Shown here in pieces: positions 51,085 to 60,607 of a DNA stretch of 64,000 nucleotides (positions within the stretch are counted from its first letter, which is position 1; the number at the start of each line of letters is the position of its first letter). Both the position numbers and the translations under genes were made by a program. The stretch is from Streptomyces sp. YIM 121038 (lineage in GTDB: Bacteria > Actinomycetota > Actinomycetes > Streptomycetales > Streptomycetaceae). The notes below the pieces were generated by a model. That model made no database searches, was not told where the DNA came from, and worked only from the letters and a program-made list of their open reading frames with translations. The stretch is taken from assembly GCF_006088715.1 (NCBI RefSeq), contig NZ_CP030771.1:5971501-6035500 (forward strand), read 5' to 3'.

Positions 51085-51558
51085 GTGGAGAGTGGGTGGG
51101 GCGCCGTGGGGCGCAGACCGGTGGCGTGGGCGGGAGCGGTCGTGCTGTGGGCGGGGGCGGCCGGCGTCGCGTTCCTCAACTGGTTCCTGGGCCTGGTCGT
51201 CGACAAGCAGAAGATGTCCCTCGCCGGGCTCGACCCGCACGCCATGACCGTGGCGACGTGGCTCGCGGGCGGTGCCCTCGGGCTCTATCTGGCGCTGTGC
51301 GGCTTCCTGCTGGCGCGCACCGCCGTGCGCGACCGCGCGCCGGGCGGCTTCGGACACGCCGTACTGATCAGCGCCGCCGTGCTGCACGCGCTGCTCGGCG
51401 CGTTCGCGGTGGGCCTGGTGGGCTGGCTCGCGTTCGCGTTCATGATGCTGGTGCTTGGGCTCGTCGTGCTGACGCTGATGGCCTACGACCGCCACGAGGG
51501 CCGGGCCGCGGCGGCGGACGCCCCGCCGCCCGGTGACGGGGCCCCGCGGACGGCGTGA
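51085..51558 (+). CDS. Small four-helix membrane protein, function unknown
   Basis: 157 residues (136 codons remain from alternative GTG 51106 onward plus tail). Hydrophobic segments: VAWAGAVVLWAGAAGVAFLN, LAGGALGLYLALCGFLLA, AVLISAAVLHALLGAFAVGL and AFMMLVLGLVVLTLM. No motif is recognised. The start is uncertain: GTG 51085 has GGGGA four bases upstream and GTG 51106 follows a GGTGGGG. Its place between accA2 and maf is shared with other streptomycetes as far as I recall. Confidence 0.75.
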   Translation: MESGWGAVGRRPVAWAGAVVLWAGAAGVAFLNWFLGLVVDKQKMSLAGLDPHAMTVATWLAGGALGLYLALCGFLLARTAVRDRAPGGFGHAVLISAAVLHALLGAFAVGLVGWLAFAFMMLVLGLVVLTLMAYDRHEGRAAAADAPPPGDGAPRTA

Positions 51559-51579
51559 GGCGCCGTCCGCGGCCGTGCG

Positions 51580-52191
51580 CTAGTCGGCCCACAACTGGGT
51601 GATGCCCACGCCCAGTTCGGCCAGGAGGCGGCGGAGGAGCGGCAGGGAGAGGCCGATGACGTTGCCGTGGTCGCCGTCGATGCCGTCGATGAAGGGGGCC
51701 GAGCGGCCGTCGAGCGTGAACGCGCCCGCCACGTACAGCGGTTCGCCGCTCGCCACGTACGCCGCGATCTCCTCGTCCGAGGGCTCGCCGAAGCGGACCA
51801 CCGTCGAGGCGGTGGCGGCGACGTGCCGGCCCGAGGCCGTGTCGTACACGCAGTGCCCGGTCTGCAGGACGCCCGCGCGGCCGCGCATCGCCTTCCAGCG
51901 GGCGGTGGCCTCCTCGGCGTCGGCGGGCTTGCCGAGGGCCTGGCCGTCCAGCTCCAGGACCGAGTCGCAGCCGATGACCAGGGCGCCCTTGACGTCCGGC
52001 CGCGCGGCGACCACCGACGCCTTCGCCTCCGCGAGGGCCTTGGCGAGCTCGGCCGGGGTGGGGGCGGTGACCGCGTCCTCGTCGACCCCGCTGACGATCA
52101 CCTCGGGGGCGAGCCCCGCCTGGCGCAGCAGGCCGAGGCGGGCGGGGGACTGGGAGGCGAGGACGAGGCGGCGGGTGGGCTGATCACTCAT
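51580..52191 (-). CDS. maf: Maf family nucleotide pyrophosphatase
   Basis: 203 residues. It hydrolyses non-canonical or selected nucleoside triphosphates to monophosphates. Opening [18 protein letters not shown] (the S-x-S-P-R-R region), [22 protein letters not shown] with metal Asp, [10 protein letters not shown] and [17 protein letters not shown] are characteristic. ATG 52191 has TACGCT six bases upstream (minus strand), predicting a leaderless mRNA. The next upstream minus-strand gene is the 42-residue membrane peptide. Confidence 0.94.
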   Translation of the reverse strand: MSDQPTRRLVLASQSPARLGLLRQAGLAPEVIVSGVDEDAVTAPTPAELAKALAEAKASVVAARPDVKGALVIGCDSVLELDGQALGKPADAEEATARWKAMRGRAGVLQTGHCVYDTASGRHVAATASTVVRFGEPSDEEIAAYVASGEPLYVAGAFTLDGRSAPFIDGIDGDHGNVIGLSLPLLRRLLAELGVGITQLWAD

Positions 52192-52220
52192 GCGGTCAGC
52201 GTAGCCCCGGTCCCGTCCGC

Positions 52221-52349
52221 TCAGATGATCCCCAGGATCAGCATCGCGAGGAGCATGGCCACCGCCAGGAGCACGCCCGCGCGGCGCATCTTGACCTGCA
52301 TGTCCCGCATGTCCTTGGGCGGGTCGTTCTCCGGGTCGGACCACAGCAT
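52221..52349 (-). CDS. 42-residue single-span membrane protein (MmpB-like?)
   Basis: Short gene with an acidic N-terminus ([17 protein letters not shown]), a basic stretch (KMRR) and one hydrophobic helix ([19 protein letters not shown]) ending at the stop. Charge layout predicts N-in topology. I recall a small conserved membrane protein at this locus next to maf and the acyl-CoA carboxylase epsilon subunit, named MmpB in some annotations, but am not certain. The reading frame, composition and location support a real gene. Confidence 0.65.
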   Translation of the reverse strand: MLWSDPENDPPKDMRDMQVKMRRAGVLLAVAMLLAMLILGII

Positions 52350-52490
52350 GGCTCGATGGTGCGCGCCGGGCCGGTGCCGCGCCTGAGTACGCGTACCTAA
52401 GTTCCGCAGATCGACCGTTCACCCGTACAACCCCGCGCCGGTGTCCGGCGTCAACTACGCGTTGGTCGTCCGGGAGGGGAGCGTTCTGAT

Positions 52491-53897
52491 ATGCGCGCAC
52501 TGCGCACCAAGGTCCTGATGGCGGTGGCGGCGGCCGCGCCCGCACCGGCCGCGAAGGCCGCCGCCGACTTCGACGGCGACGGCTACGGCGACGTGGTCCT
52601 CGCCACCCCCGACGCGACCGTGAACGGCGTCAGGAAGGCCGGGCACGTCGCCGTCCTGTACGGCTCCGCGGACGGCGTCGCGGGCGGGCGCAGGCAGCTG
52701 GTCAGCCAGGCGTCGGCGAAGGTGCCGGGGGCGCCGGAGGAGCGCGACCGGTTCGGGGGCGCGTACGACACCGGGGACCTGGACGGCGACGGATACGCGG
52801 ACCTGGTCGTCGGGGTGCCGGGCGAGAACGACGAGCGGGGGATCGTCACCGTGCTGTGGGGCGGCCGGGGCGGGCTCGTCCACGGCGGTCTGAGCATGAC
52901 CTCGCCGCGCACCGGCCTCGACGTGCACTACGGCGGGTCCGTCGTCGTCGGCGACTTCGACGGCGACGGCAGGCAGCACGTCGCCACGCACTCCTACTGG
53001 GGCGCGGTCAGCCTCTCCGGCGACGGCTTCACCCGCACCCGGGCCCCGCGGCAGCAGCGCCTGAACCTCCACGGCGAGGACGCCTTCCGCCTCGTGGAGC
53101 GCCTGGAGGCCGGGGACTACGACGGCGACGGCGACGACGACCTGCTCGCCTCCGGCATCGACAACGCGGAGGGCGACGACCTCGACGGCTGGGTCGGCTA
53201 CTGGAAGGGCGGCCGCACCGGCGTGACGTTCGCGCGCCCGCCCGCCGCGCTGCCCGCCACCCGCATCGGCCTGGAGGGCTCCGGCGACGTGAACAAGGAC
53301 GGCTACGCGGACGTCGTGATCACCGATGCGGCCGCCCCCGGCGGCGGCGCGGTCGGCGTCTACTACGGCGGCGGGCGCGGCCCCGGCAGCGGCGGCGCGA
53401 CGGTGCTCGACCAGAACAGCCCGGGCGTGCCGGACGAGGGCGAGGAGGGCGACGCGTTCGGCGCGAGCGCCTCGGTCGGCGACGTCGACGGCGACGGCTA
53501 CGCCGACGTCGCGGTCGGCGCCCCCGCGAAGGGCGCGGACGGCCGCACCGCCACCGGCGCCGTCCACCTCCTCAAGGGCTCCGCGGCCGGGCTCACCGGC
53601 ACCGGCGCGCAGGTCCTCGACCAGAGCACGGCGGGCGTGCCGGGCACGGCCGAGGACGACGACCGCTTCGGCTCCGCGGTCCAGGTGCGGGACACCAACG
53701 GCGACGGCAGGGCCGAGGTCGTCGTCGCCGCGTCCGGCGAGAGCGTGTTCCCCGGCGCGCGGTGGAACGACGGCTCCGCCTGGGTGCTGCGCGGCACGAA
53801 GGGCGGGATCGGCGCCGCGGGGGCGTACTCGCTCAGCGAGAGGGCGTTCGGCCTCACGTACCGGAACAAGCGGTTCGGGTCCGTGCTCGGGCGCTGA
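52491..53897 (+). CDS. Secreted FG-GAP / integrin-alpha-like seven-bladed propeller
   Basis: 468 residues. A short signal peptide ([18 protein letters not shown]) leads into seven FG-GAP repeats, each with a calcium-type DxDxDG loop: [54 protein letters not shown] and DTNGDGRAE, spaced by 55-75 residues. Seven repeats fit one beta-propeller. Extracellular, calcium-stabilised; probable adhesion or scaffold role, no catalytic motif. GGGAGGGGAG precedes ATG 52491. GTACGCGTAC (52386-52395) lies upstream. Confidence 0.92.
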   Translation: MRALRTKVLMAVAAAAPAPAAKAAADFDGDGYGDVVLATPDATVNGVRKAGHVAVLYGSADGVAGGRRQLVSQASAKVPGAPEERDRFGGAYDTGDLDGDGYADLVVGVPGENDERGIVTVLWGGRGGLVHGGLSMTSPRTGLDVHYGGSVVVGDFDGDGRQHVATHSYWGAVSLSGDGFTRTRAPRQQRLNLHGEDAFRLVERLEAGDYDGDGDDDLLASGIDNAEGDDLDGWVGYWKGGRTGVTFARPPAALPATRIGLEGSGDVNKDGYADVVITDAAAPGGGAVGVYYGGGRGPGSGGATVLDQNSPGVPDEGEEGDAFGASASVGDVDGDGYADVAVGAPAKGADGRTATGAVHLLKGSAAGLTGTGAQVLDQSTAGVPGTAEDDDRFGSAVQVRDTNGDGRAEVVVAASGESVFPGARWNDGSAWVLRGTKGGIGAAGAYSLSERAFGLTYRNKRFGSVLGR

Positions 53898-53905
53898 ACC
53901 GCCGC

Positions 53906-53932
53906 GGTGGGGGCGCGGGCCGCGCCCCCACC
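53906..53932. terminator. Terminator between convergent FG-GAP and epsilon-subunit genes
   Basis: GGTGGGGGCGCGG and exact complement CCGCGCCCCCACC around a single G, eight bases after the FG-GAP stop. Confidence 0.8.
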
Positions 53933-53939
53933 GGGCCCG

Positions 53940-54146
53940 TCACACGGGCCAGTACGTGCGGCCCCAGGACGCGGGGCCCGGCTGCGGCAGGCGCTCGCGG
54001 GCCACGCGGGCCGGGTCCGCCCAGGCGTCCGGGGTGCGGGGCGCGCCGGACGGCGCCTGCGCGGCCGCCGCGGCGCGCGCCTGGACCACCGCCAGGGCGG
54101 CGGCCAGCTCCTCGGGGGTCGGGTTGCCTCGTACGACCTTGATCAC
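53940..54146 (-). CDS. pccE: Acyl-CoA carboxylase epsilon subunit
   Basis: 68 residues. It opens MIKVVRGNPTPEELAAAL, the conserved start of actinobacterial AccE/PccE subunits that stabilise the alpha-beta complex, continues with an Ala-rich helix and ends with the conserved WGRTYWPV. GTG 54146 is chosen over GTG 54173 because AGGAG sits 7 bases before it. It follows the beta subunit by 43 bases in one operon. Confidence 0.92.
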   Translation of the reverse strand: MIKVVRGNPTPEELAAALAVVQARAAAAAQAPSGAPRTPDAWADPARVARERLPQPGPASWGRTYWPV

Positions 54147-54189
54147 GAATGGGCTCCTCGGGGGTCGGGACACAGCCGTGGGGGCCGGG

Positions 54190-55851
54190 CTACAGCGGGA
54201 TGTTGCCGTGCTTCTTCGGGGGCAGGGACTCCCGCTTCGTACGCAGCTGGCGCAGGCCGCGCACGAGGTGCGAGCGGGTCTCGGAGGGCATGATCACCGC
54301 GTCCACGTAGCCGCGCTCGGCGGCCGTGTACGGGTTCAGGAGCGTGTCCTCGTACTCCTGGATGAGCCGCGCCCGGGTCTCCTCCTGGGCGGCCTCGTCC
54401 CCGGCCGCGGCGATCGTGCGGCGGTGCAGGATGTTCACCGCGCCCTGCGCGCCCATCACCGCGATCTGCGCGGTCGGCCAGGCCAGGTTCAGGTCCGCGC
54501 CCAGGTGCTTGGAGCCCATCACGTCGTACGCGCCGCCGAAGGCCTTGCGCGTGATCACGGTGATCAGCGGGACCGTCGCCTCCGCGTACGCGTAGATCAG
54601 CTTGGCGCCGCGGCGGATGATGCCCTCGTGCTCCTGGCCGACGCCGGGCAGGAAGCCCGGCACGTCCACGAAGGTCAGCACGGGCACGTTGAACGCGTCG
54701 CAGGTGCGCACGAAGCGCGCGGCCTTCTCGCTCGCGTCGATGTCGAGGCAGCCCGCGAACTGCATCGGCTGGTTGGCGACGATGCCCACCGGGTGGCCCT
54801 CGACGCGCCCGAAGCCGGTGAGGATGTTCGGCGCGAACAGCGGCTGCGTCTCGAAGAAGTCCCCGTCGTCCAGGACGTGCTCGATGACCGTGTGCATGTC
54901 GTACGGCTGGTTGGCGCTGTCCGGCACGAGCACGTCGAGCTCGCGGTCCTCGTCGGTCGCCTCCAGGTCCGCCTCCTCGGGGAAGACCGGGGGCTCGCTG
55001 AGGTTGTTCGACGGCAGGTACGAGAGCAGCGACTTGACGTACTCGATCGCGTCCTTCTCGTCGCCCGCCATGTGGTGGGCCACGCCGGAGGTCGCGTTGT
55101 GCGTGCGGGCGCCGCCCAGCTCCTCGAAGCCGACGTCCTCGCCGGTGACGGTCTTGATGACGTCCGGGCCCGTGATGAACATGTGCGAGGTCCGGTCGAC
55201 CATCACCGTGAAGTCGGTGATCGCCGGGGAGTACACGGCGCCGCCCGCGCACGGCCCGACGACCAGGCTGATCTGCGGGATCACCCCGGACGCGTGCGTG
55301 TTGCGGCGGAAGATCTCGCCGTACATCCCGAGGGCCATCACGCCCTCCTGGATGCGGGCGCCGCCCGAGTCGTTGATCCCGACCACCGGACAGCCCGTCT
55401 TCAGGGCGAAGTCCATCACCTTCATGATCTTCTGGCCGAAGACCTCGCCGAGCGAGCCGCCGAGGACCGTGAAGTCCTGCGAGAAGACGGCGACCGGGCG
55501 GCCGTCGACCGTGCCGTAGCCGGTCACCACGCCGTCCCCGTACGGGCGGTTGTGCTCCATGCCGAAGTCGGTGGAGCGGTGCCGGGCGAACTCGTCGAGC
55601 TCCACGAACGAGCCCTCGTCGAGCAGCAGCTCGATCCGCTCGCGCGCCGTCAACTTCCCCTTGGCGTGCTGCTTCTCGACCGCGCGCGCCGAACCGGCGT
55701 GCTTCGCCTCCTCGATGCGGCGCCGCAGGTCGGCCAGCTTCCCGGCGGTCGTGTGGATGTCGGTGCCGGGATCGCCCCCGGTGGGCGCCGGGGCCTGGTG
55801 AGGCTCCTGGGGCTGCGCGGAGGGCTGCTTGGGCTCGTGCGGCTCGGACAT
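54190..55851 (-). CDS. pccB: Acyl-CoA carboxylase beta subunit (propionyl-CoA type carboxyltransferase)
   Basis: 553 residues, with a ~25-residue Pro/Gln-rich N-terminal extension. Carboxyltransferase halves: [24 protein letters not shown], then [19 protein letters not shown] and [21 protein letters not shown]. The Asp in GGAYDVM corresponds to the Asp422 that gives S. coelicolor PccB propionyl-CoA preference over the Ile of acetyl-CoA enzymes. It partners AccA2 and the epsilon subunit downstream, producing methylmalonyl-CoA for polyketide or other metabolism. Confidence 0.95.
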   Translation of the reverse strand: MSEPHEPKQPSAQPQEPHQAPAPTGGDPGTDIHTTAGKLADLRRRIEEAKHAGSARAVEKQHAKGKLTARERIELLLDEGSFVELDEFARHRSTDFGMEHNRPYGDGVVTGYGTVDGRPVAVFSQDFTVLGGSLGEVFGQKIMKVMDFALKTGCPVVGINDSGGARIQEGVMALGMYGEIFRRNTHASGVIPQISLVVGPCAGGAVYSPAITDFTVMVDRTSHMFITGPDVIKTVTGEDVGFEELGGARTHNATSGVAHHMAGDEKDAIEYVKSLLSYLPSNNLSEPPVFPEEADLEATDEDRELDVLVPDSANQPYDMHTVIEHVLDDGDFFETQPLFAPNILTGFGRVEGHPVGIVANQPMQFAGCLDIDASEKAARFVRTCDAFNVPVLTFVDVPGFLPGVGQEHEGIIRRGAKLIYAYAEATVPLITVITRKAFGGAYDVMGSKHLGADLNLAWPTAQIAVMGAQGAVNILHRRTIAAAGDEAAQEETRARLIQEYEDTLLNPYTAAERGYVDAVIMPSETRSHLVRGLRQLRTKRESLPPKKHGNIPL

Positions 55852-55978
55852 CGGGACGCGGCTCCCTGCCTGCTCAAAGGGGACGGTGAGGGGCTTACGA
55901 CGCTGGCTACTGACTCGTAGCGTATCGGCGCGGATACGCCTGTGCAGTGCGGCGTTTACCACACCTAGGGTGGCTTGC

Positions 55979-56842
55979 ATGACGCCGTCGAATGACCCAG
56001 AGAACACCGGGAACCGCTGGAGCGACCTGGACCGCCCGCCCCTGAACGCGGCCGCGCTGCGCCGCGCGCTCGTCCGCGACGGCGGGCTCTACCGCTCCCT
56101 GGACGTGGTGGCGTCCACCGGCTCCACCAACAGCGACCTGGCCGCCCGCGCCGACGAGCTGCCCGAGGGCGCCGTGCTCGTCGCCGAGGCGCAGAGCGCG
56201 GCGCGCGGCCGCCTCGACCGGCGCTGGACCGCGCCCGCGCGCTCGGGCCTGTTCTTCTCCGTCCTGCTCAAGCCGGACGAGGTGCCCGTGGAGCGGTGGG
56301 GCTGGCTGCCGCTGCTCACCGGCGTCGCCGTCGCCACCGGCCTCGCCCGGGCCGCCGGGGTCGACACCGCGCTGAAGTGGCCCAACGACCTGCTCGTCAC
56401 CGTCGACGGGGACGAGCGCAAGGCCGGCGGCATCCTCGCCGAACGCGCGGGCGCCACCGGTGTCGTCGTCGGCATCGGCGTCAACGTCACCCTGCGCGCG
56501 GCGGAGCTTCCCGTGCCGCACGCGGGCTCCCTCGCCCTCGCGGGCGCCGTGGGCACCGACCGCGACCCCCTCCTGCGGGCCGTCCTGCGCAGCCTGGAGC
56601 GCTGGTACGGCGACTGGCGCGCGGTCGGGGGCGACCCGGCGGCCTGCGGGCTCCAGGAGGCGTACGCGGCGGGGTGCGCGACCCTCGGGCGCGCGGTGCG
56701 GGCCGAGCTGCCCGGGGGGCGCGAGGTCTCCGGCGAGGCCGTGGCGGTGGACGGGGACGGGCGGCTGGTTCTCGCCACGGCCGAGGGGGTTCGGGAGCCC
56801 GTGGGCGCGGGGGACGTCGTCCACCTGCGCGGCGTCGGCTGA
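55979..56842 (+). CDS. birA: Biotin--[acetyl-CoA carboxylase] ligase
   Basis: 287 residues. It attaches biotin to the AccA2 carrier lysine. Ligase motifs: [31 protein letters not shown] (the GRGRxxR biotinyl-AMP loop, here ARGRLDR), LKWPNDLLV and [16 protein letters not shown]. There is no N-terminal DNA-binding domain, so it is the non-regulatory class I type. ATG 55979 has TAGGGT exactly seven bases upstream, giving a leaderless start. Divergent from pccB, so carboxylase and ligase can share regulation. Confidence 0.95.
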   Translation: MTPSNDPENTGNRWSDLDRPPLNAAALRRALVRDGGLYRSLDVVASTGSTNSDLAARADELPEGAVLVAEAQSAARGRLDRRWTAPARSGLFFSVLLKPDEVPVERWGWLPLLTGVAVATGLARAAGVDTALKWPNDLLVTVDGDERKAGGILAERAGATGVVVGIGVNVTLRAAELPVPHAGSLALAGAVGTDRDPLLRAVLRSLERWYGDWRAVGGDPAACGLQEAYAAGCATLGRAVRAELPGGREVSGEAVAVDGDGRLVLATAEGVREPVGAGDVVHLRGVG

Positions 56843-56844
56843 CG

Positions 56845-57015
56845 GCCCTCGCGGGGCTCCCCAATCCCGCCCCTTCCCGAACAAGGGGGCTCCGCCCCCT
56901 TGGACCCCCGACAACGGCGCTGTATTCCAGCCCCTCCGGCGTTTGAGGAGCGGGGGTCTGGGGGCGGAGCCCCCAGGAAGCGGGAAGGGGCGGGCCTGGG
57001 GCGCCCCGCGAGGGC
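56845..57015. repeat. ~170-bp nested inverted-repeat element
   Basis: Outer arms GCCCTCGCGGGG (56845-56856) and CCCCGCGAGGGC (57004-57015); middle arms CCCGCCCCTTCCCG (56866-56879) and CGGGAAGGGGCGGG (56981-56994); inside are hairpin AAGGGGGC-TCC-GCCCCCTT (56883-56901) and the dispersed AGCCCCTCCGGCGTTTGAGG unit (56929). It could fold into one long cruciform and terminate birA. Confidence 0.75.
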
Positions 57016-57107
57016 GGCGGGCCGAGCCGGGAGTGAGCTGGGGCACACCTGCCGTAAAGTTGGCGCCGGTCGATATCTGACCGTGGCAGATCGGAAGGGC
57101 AGCAGGC

Positions 57108-58373
57108 GTGACCGTCGACGACACCGGCTCCGGCCAGGGCGCACACCCAGCCCCCGACGGTGAGCCCCGCGCGGCGGCACCCCCGGCCTCCGAGGAGGGA
57201 CCCGGCGCGGGCGACAAGGCCGCCAAGGACGACAAGCCGGACGACTCCTACCGCCCGGCGGAGCCGGACCTGGCGGCGGCCCTCGACCGCACGGCGAACC
57301 CCGGGCACCCGGCCGACCCCGACGACGACAAGGACCCCCTGGCGCTGCGCCTGGAGCAGCTGATCCTCGGGGCCGACCGGCGCTACACCCCCTTCCAGGC
57401 GGCCCGCAGCGCGGGCGTCTCCATGGAGCTGGCGTCCCGCTTCTGGCGGGCCATGGGCTTCCCCGACATCGGCCAGGCCAAGGCCCTCACCGAGGCCGAC
57501 GTGCTCGCGCTGCGCCGCCTCGCGGGCCTCGTCGAGGCGGGCCTGCTGAGCGAGGCGATGGCGGTGCAGGTGGCGCGGTCCACCGGGCAGACCACCGCCC
57601 GGCTCGCGGAGTGGCAGATCGACTCGTTCCTGGAGGGCCTCACCGAGCCGCCCGAGCCGGGCATGACCCGTACGGAAGTCACGTATCCGCTCGTCGAACT
57701 GCTGCTGCCCGAGCTGGAGGAGTTCCTCATCTACGTGTGGCGGCGGCAGCTCGCCGCGGCCACCGGCCGGGTCGTCCAGGCGGCCGACGACGAGGAGATG
57801 GTCGACCGGCGGCTCGCCGTCGGCTTCGCCGACCTCGTCGGCTTCACGCGCCTCACGCGGCGCATGGAGGAGGAGGAACTCGGCGAGCTGGTCGAGGCGT
57901 TCGAGACGACGGCCGCCGACCTGGTCGCCGCGCACGGCGGACGGCTCATCAAGACCCTCGGCGACGAGGTGCTCTTCGCCGCCGACGACGCCGGGATCGC
58001 GGCCGAGATCGCGCTGCGGCTCATCGAGACCATGGCGAACGACGAGACCATGCCCGAGCTGCGCGTCGGCATCGCCTTCGGCACGGTGACGACCCGCATG
58101 GGCGACGTGTTCGGCACCACGGTGAACCTCGCGAGCCGCCTCACCTCGATAGCGCCCCGGGACGCCGTGCTCGTCGACGGGGCCCTCGCCGAGGAGCTGA
58201 CCCGCACCGGGGAGGCCCCGGCGTCCGAGACGGAGGCCGCGGCGCTAGCCGAGCGCGCCGAGAAGGGGGGCGAGGAGCCGCCCGGGTACCGCTTCGCGCT
58301 CCAGCCGATGTGGCAGCGGCCGGTCCGCGGCCTCGGCATCGTCGAGCCCTGGCTGCTCACCCGCAGGGGCTGA
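57108..58373 (+). CDS. cya: Class III adenylate cyclase
   Basis: 421 residues. Acidic disordered N-terminus (~1-75), a helical regulatory domain (~76-165: YTPFQAARSAGVSMELASRF, RRLAGLVEAGLLSEAMAVQVA) like the pH-sensing domain of Rv1264, then the catalytic domain: metal Asp in VGFADLVGFT, Lys and Asp of RLIKTLGDEVLF and the Asn/Arg pair in TTVNLASRL. It makes cAMP for the Crp system in the cytoplasm. GGAAGGGCAGCAGGC precedes GTG 57108. Confidence 0.94.
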   Translation: MTVDDTGSGQGAHPAPDGEPRAAAPPASEEGPGAGDKAAKDDKPDDSYRPAEPDLAAALDRTANPGHPADPDDDKDPLALRLEQLILGADRRYTPFQAARSAGVSMELASRFWRAMGFPDIGQAKALTEADVLALRRLAGLVEAGLLSEAMAVQVARSTGQTTARLAEWQIDSFLEGLTEPPEPGMTRTEVTYPLVELLLPELEEFLIYVWRRQLAAATGRVVQAADDEEMVDRRLAVGFADLVGFTRLTRRMEEEELGELVEAFETTAADLVAAHGGRLIKTLGDEVLFAADDAGIAAEIALRLIETMANDETMPELRVGIAFGTVTTRMGDVFGTTVNLASRLTSIAPRDAVLVDGALAEELTRTGEAPASETEAAALAERAEKGGEEPPGYRFALQPMWQRPVRGLGIVEPWLLTRRG

Positions 58374-58458
58374 CGCCCGGCCGGTGACGGGTACCCAAGG
58401 CGCGGTCCTGCTGACATGATCGCGGGGTAACGGTCGTTAACCGGGAGTTGGAGGGGTC

Positions 58459-59253
58459 ATGGGCGAGCTGCGGTTCGGGGAGTTCGTGGGAGTACGCCGG
58501 CACGGCCACGTGGCGGAGCTCGCGCTGGACCGGCCCAAGGCCATGAACGCCGTGTCCAGCGCCATGGCCCGCTCCATCAGCGAGGCCTGCGACGCGCTCG
58601 GCGCGGACCGGGACGTGCGCGTGGTGGTGCTGACCTCCACGCACGAGCGCGCGTTCTGCGTGGGCGCCGACCTCAAGGAGCGCAACTCCCTCACCGACGC
58701 GGAGCTGGTGCGCCAGCGGCCCGTCACCCGGGCCGCGTACACCGGGGTGCTCGACCTGCCGATGCCCACCGTCGCCGCCGTGCACGGCTACGCCCTCGGC
58801 GGCGGCTTCGAGCTCGCGCTGTCCTGCGACGTCATCGTCGCCGACCCGACGGCCGTGGTCGGCCTGCCCGAGGTGTCCGTGGGCGTGCTGCCCGGCGGTG
58901 GCGGCACCCAGCTGCTTCCCCGGCGCGTGGGCGCAGCGCGGGCCGCCGAGCTGATCTTCTCGGCGCGCCGCGTGGCGGCCGCGGAGGCCAAGGAGCTCGG
59001 GCTCGTCGACCTGGTGGCGGGCGAGGGCGAGGACCGCGACGAGGCCCTGGCGCTCGCCGCCCGCATCGCCGCGAACTCGCCCGTCGGGCTGCGTGCCGCC
59101 AAGCGCGCGCTGCGCCTCGGCCACGGGCTCGACCTGCGCGCGGGCCTGGAGGTGGAGGACGCGGCCTGGCGGTCGGTGGCGTTCTCCGGGGACCGGGCGG
59201 AGGGCGTGGCGGCGTTCAACGAGAAGCGGAAGCCGGAGTGGCCCGGGGAGTAG
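58459..59253 (+). CDS. Enoyl-CoA hydratase/isomerase family protein
   Basis: 264 residues. Crotonase fold: LALDRPKAMNAVSSAM, FCVGADLKERNSL forming the oxyanion hole, VAAVHGYALGGGFELALSCDVIV and the catalytic loop GLPEVSVGVLPGGGGTQLLPRRVG. The Glu of LPEV and second Glu position (V/L in GVLPGGGG) suggest hydratase or isomerase chemistry, but exact substrate is unclear. GGAGTTGGAGGGG precedes ATG 58459. It follows cya on the same strand after 85 bases. Confidence 0.92.
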   Translation: MGELRFGEFVGVRRHGHVAELALDRPKAMNAVSSAMARSISEACDALGADRDVRVVVLTSTHERAFCVGADLKERNSLTDAELVRQRPVTRAAYTGVLDLPMPTVAAVHGYALGGGFELALSCDVIVADPTAVVGLPEVSVGVLPGGGGTQLLPRRVGAARAAELIFSARRVAAAEAKELGLVDLVAGEGEDRDEALALAARIAANSPVGLRAAKRALRLGHGLDLRAGLEVEDAAWRSVAFSGDRAEGVAAFNEKRKPEWPGE

Positions 59254-59360
59254 GGCCGCGCGCGGGGTGCCCCGGCCTCGCCCCCGGGGTGCCCGGCCCC
59301 GCTCGCGGGGCGCTCCGGCCTCACGTCTCCCTTTGCGTGGAATGTCCGTAACCTGGAGTG

Positions 59361-60503
59361 ATGGGACAGGACGTTCGGTTGCGCGCTGTCGTGGCGCTCG
59401 CGCAGGGGATGGCCGCCGCGCACACCCCGCGCGGGTCCTGGCGCGCGGCCGCCCAGGGCGCCCGGCGGGCCCTGGACGGGAGCTTCGCCGCGCTGTCCGT
59501 GTGGGAGCGCGAGCGCGGGCGCCTGCGCGTCCTCGCCAACGTCGGGGAGCTGGCCGCGGGGGAGGAGGAGTTCCCCGAGGGCGAGGCCTACCCCGTCCAC
59601 CAGTTCCCGGAGATCACGGAGTTCCTGCACGAGCGCTGGGCGGGCGGCGGCGAGCCGCACGCCTGGGTGGAGACCGCGCGGGGGCCCGGTGACGGCGGGC
59701 GCGCGGGCTACTGCCACCAGCGGGTCGCCGCGCTGCGCCGACGCGGGCGCGGCTGCTGCGTGGTGGCCCCGATCGTGCTGCGCGGGCGCGCCTGGGGCGA
59801 GCTGTACGTGGCGCGGCCGGTGGGCGCGCCGGTCTTCGACCGGACCGACGCGGACTTCGCCACCGTCCTCGCGGCCGTGGTCGCCGCCGGGATCGCCCAG
59901 ACCGAGCGCCTGGAGGAGGCCCGGCGCCTCGCCTTCACGGACTCCCTCACCGGCCTCGCCAACCGCCGCGCGGTCGACGTACGGCTCGACGAGGCCGTGG
60001 AGCGGCACCGGGCCGAGGGCGTCGTCGTCAGCCTCGTCGTCTGCGACGTGAACGGGCTCAAGCAGGTCAACGACCGGCTCGGGCACGCGGTCGGCGACCG
60101 GCTCCTGGAGCGCTTCGGCTCGCTGCTCTCGCTGTGCGGGGCGATGCTGCCGGGGGCCCTCGCGGCCCGGCTCGGCGGCGACGAGTTCTGCCTCCTTTCG
60201 ATCGGCCCCTCCTCGGACGAGGTGGTGCGGGTCGCCGACGAACTGTGCCTGCGGGCGTACGAGTTGGAGCTGGGCGAGGGGGTCGCCTGCGGGGTCGCTT
60301 CGACGGGGGATCCGATCGGCCCGGTGCGGTCGGCCCGGCGCCTGTTCCGGCTCGCGGACGCGGCGCAGTACCGGGCGAAGGGCGCGCGGGCGCTGAAGCC
60401 GGTGGTCGCGGGGCGCGAGGGCGCCGACGACCCCGTGGTGCGCCTCGCGGACGAGGCGGCGACTCCCGCGCGGGGCGAGCGCCGCCGCTTCCGGGGGCGG
60501 TAG
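59361..60503 (+). CDS. GAF-GGDEF diguanylate cyclase
   Basis: 380 residues. N-terminal GAF domain (~20-190) including GRGCCVVAPIVLRGRAWGELYVA, then GGDEF domain with DSLTGLANRRAVDVRL, DVNGLKQVNDRLGHAVGD and the active-site LGGDEF. No RxxD product-inhibition site is present five residues before the motif (ALAARLGGDEF). It would make cyclic di-GMP, which controls development through BldD; it resembles the CdgE-type GAF-GGDEF proteins of Streptomyces. ATG 59361 follows TAACCT by six bases, a leaderless start (GTG 59358 also possible). Confidence 0.92.
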   Translation: MGQDVRLRAVVALAQGMAAAHTPRGSWRAAAQGARRALDGSFAALSVWERERGRLRVLANVGELAAGEEEFPEGEAYPVHQFPEITEFLHERWAGGGEPHAWVETARGPGDGGRAGYCHQRVAALRRRGRGCCVVAPIVLRGRAWGELYVARPVGAPVFDRTDADFATVLAAVVAAGIAQTERLEEARRLAFTDSLTGLANRRAVDVRLDEAVERHRAEGVVVSLVVCDVNGLKQVNDRLGHAVGDRLLERFGSLLSLCGAMLPGALAARLGGDEFCLLSIGPSSDEVVRVADELCLRAYELELGEGVACGVASTGDPIGPVRSARRLFRLADAAQYRAKGARALKPVVAGREGADDPVVRLADEAATPARGERRRFRGR

Positions 60504-60607
60504 CCCGCACCGGGGGCGCCCCCCGGGCGTACCCCCCCCGTGGTGTTCCCCAGCGGCCGCTGGGGCGTTCCTCGGTGGCTCGTGTCGTGTTCTCCGGTGA
60601 CCCGTAC

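Noticed and set aside
52453..52464. ACTACGCGTTGG upstream of the FG-GAP gene as another nucleoside operator
   Set aside because: It has the CTACGCG half but lacks the CGCGTAG right half and the -10 overlap, and the gene has no link to nucleosides.
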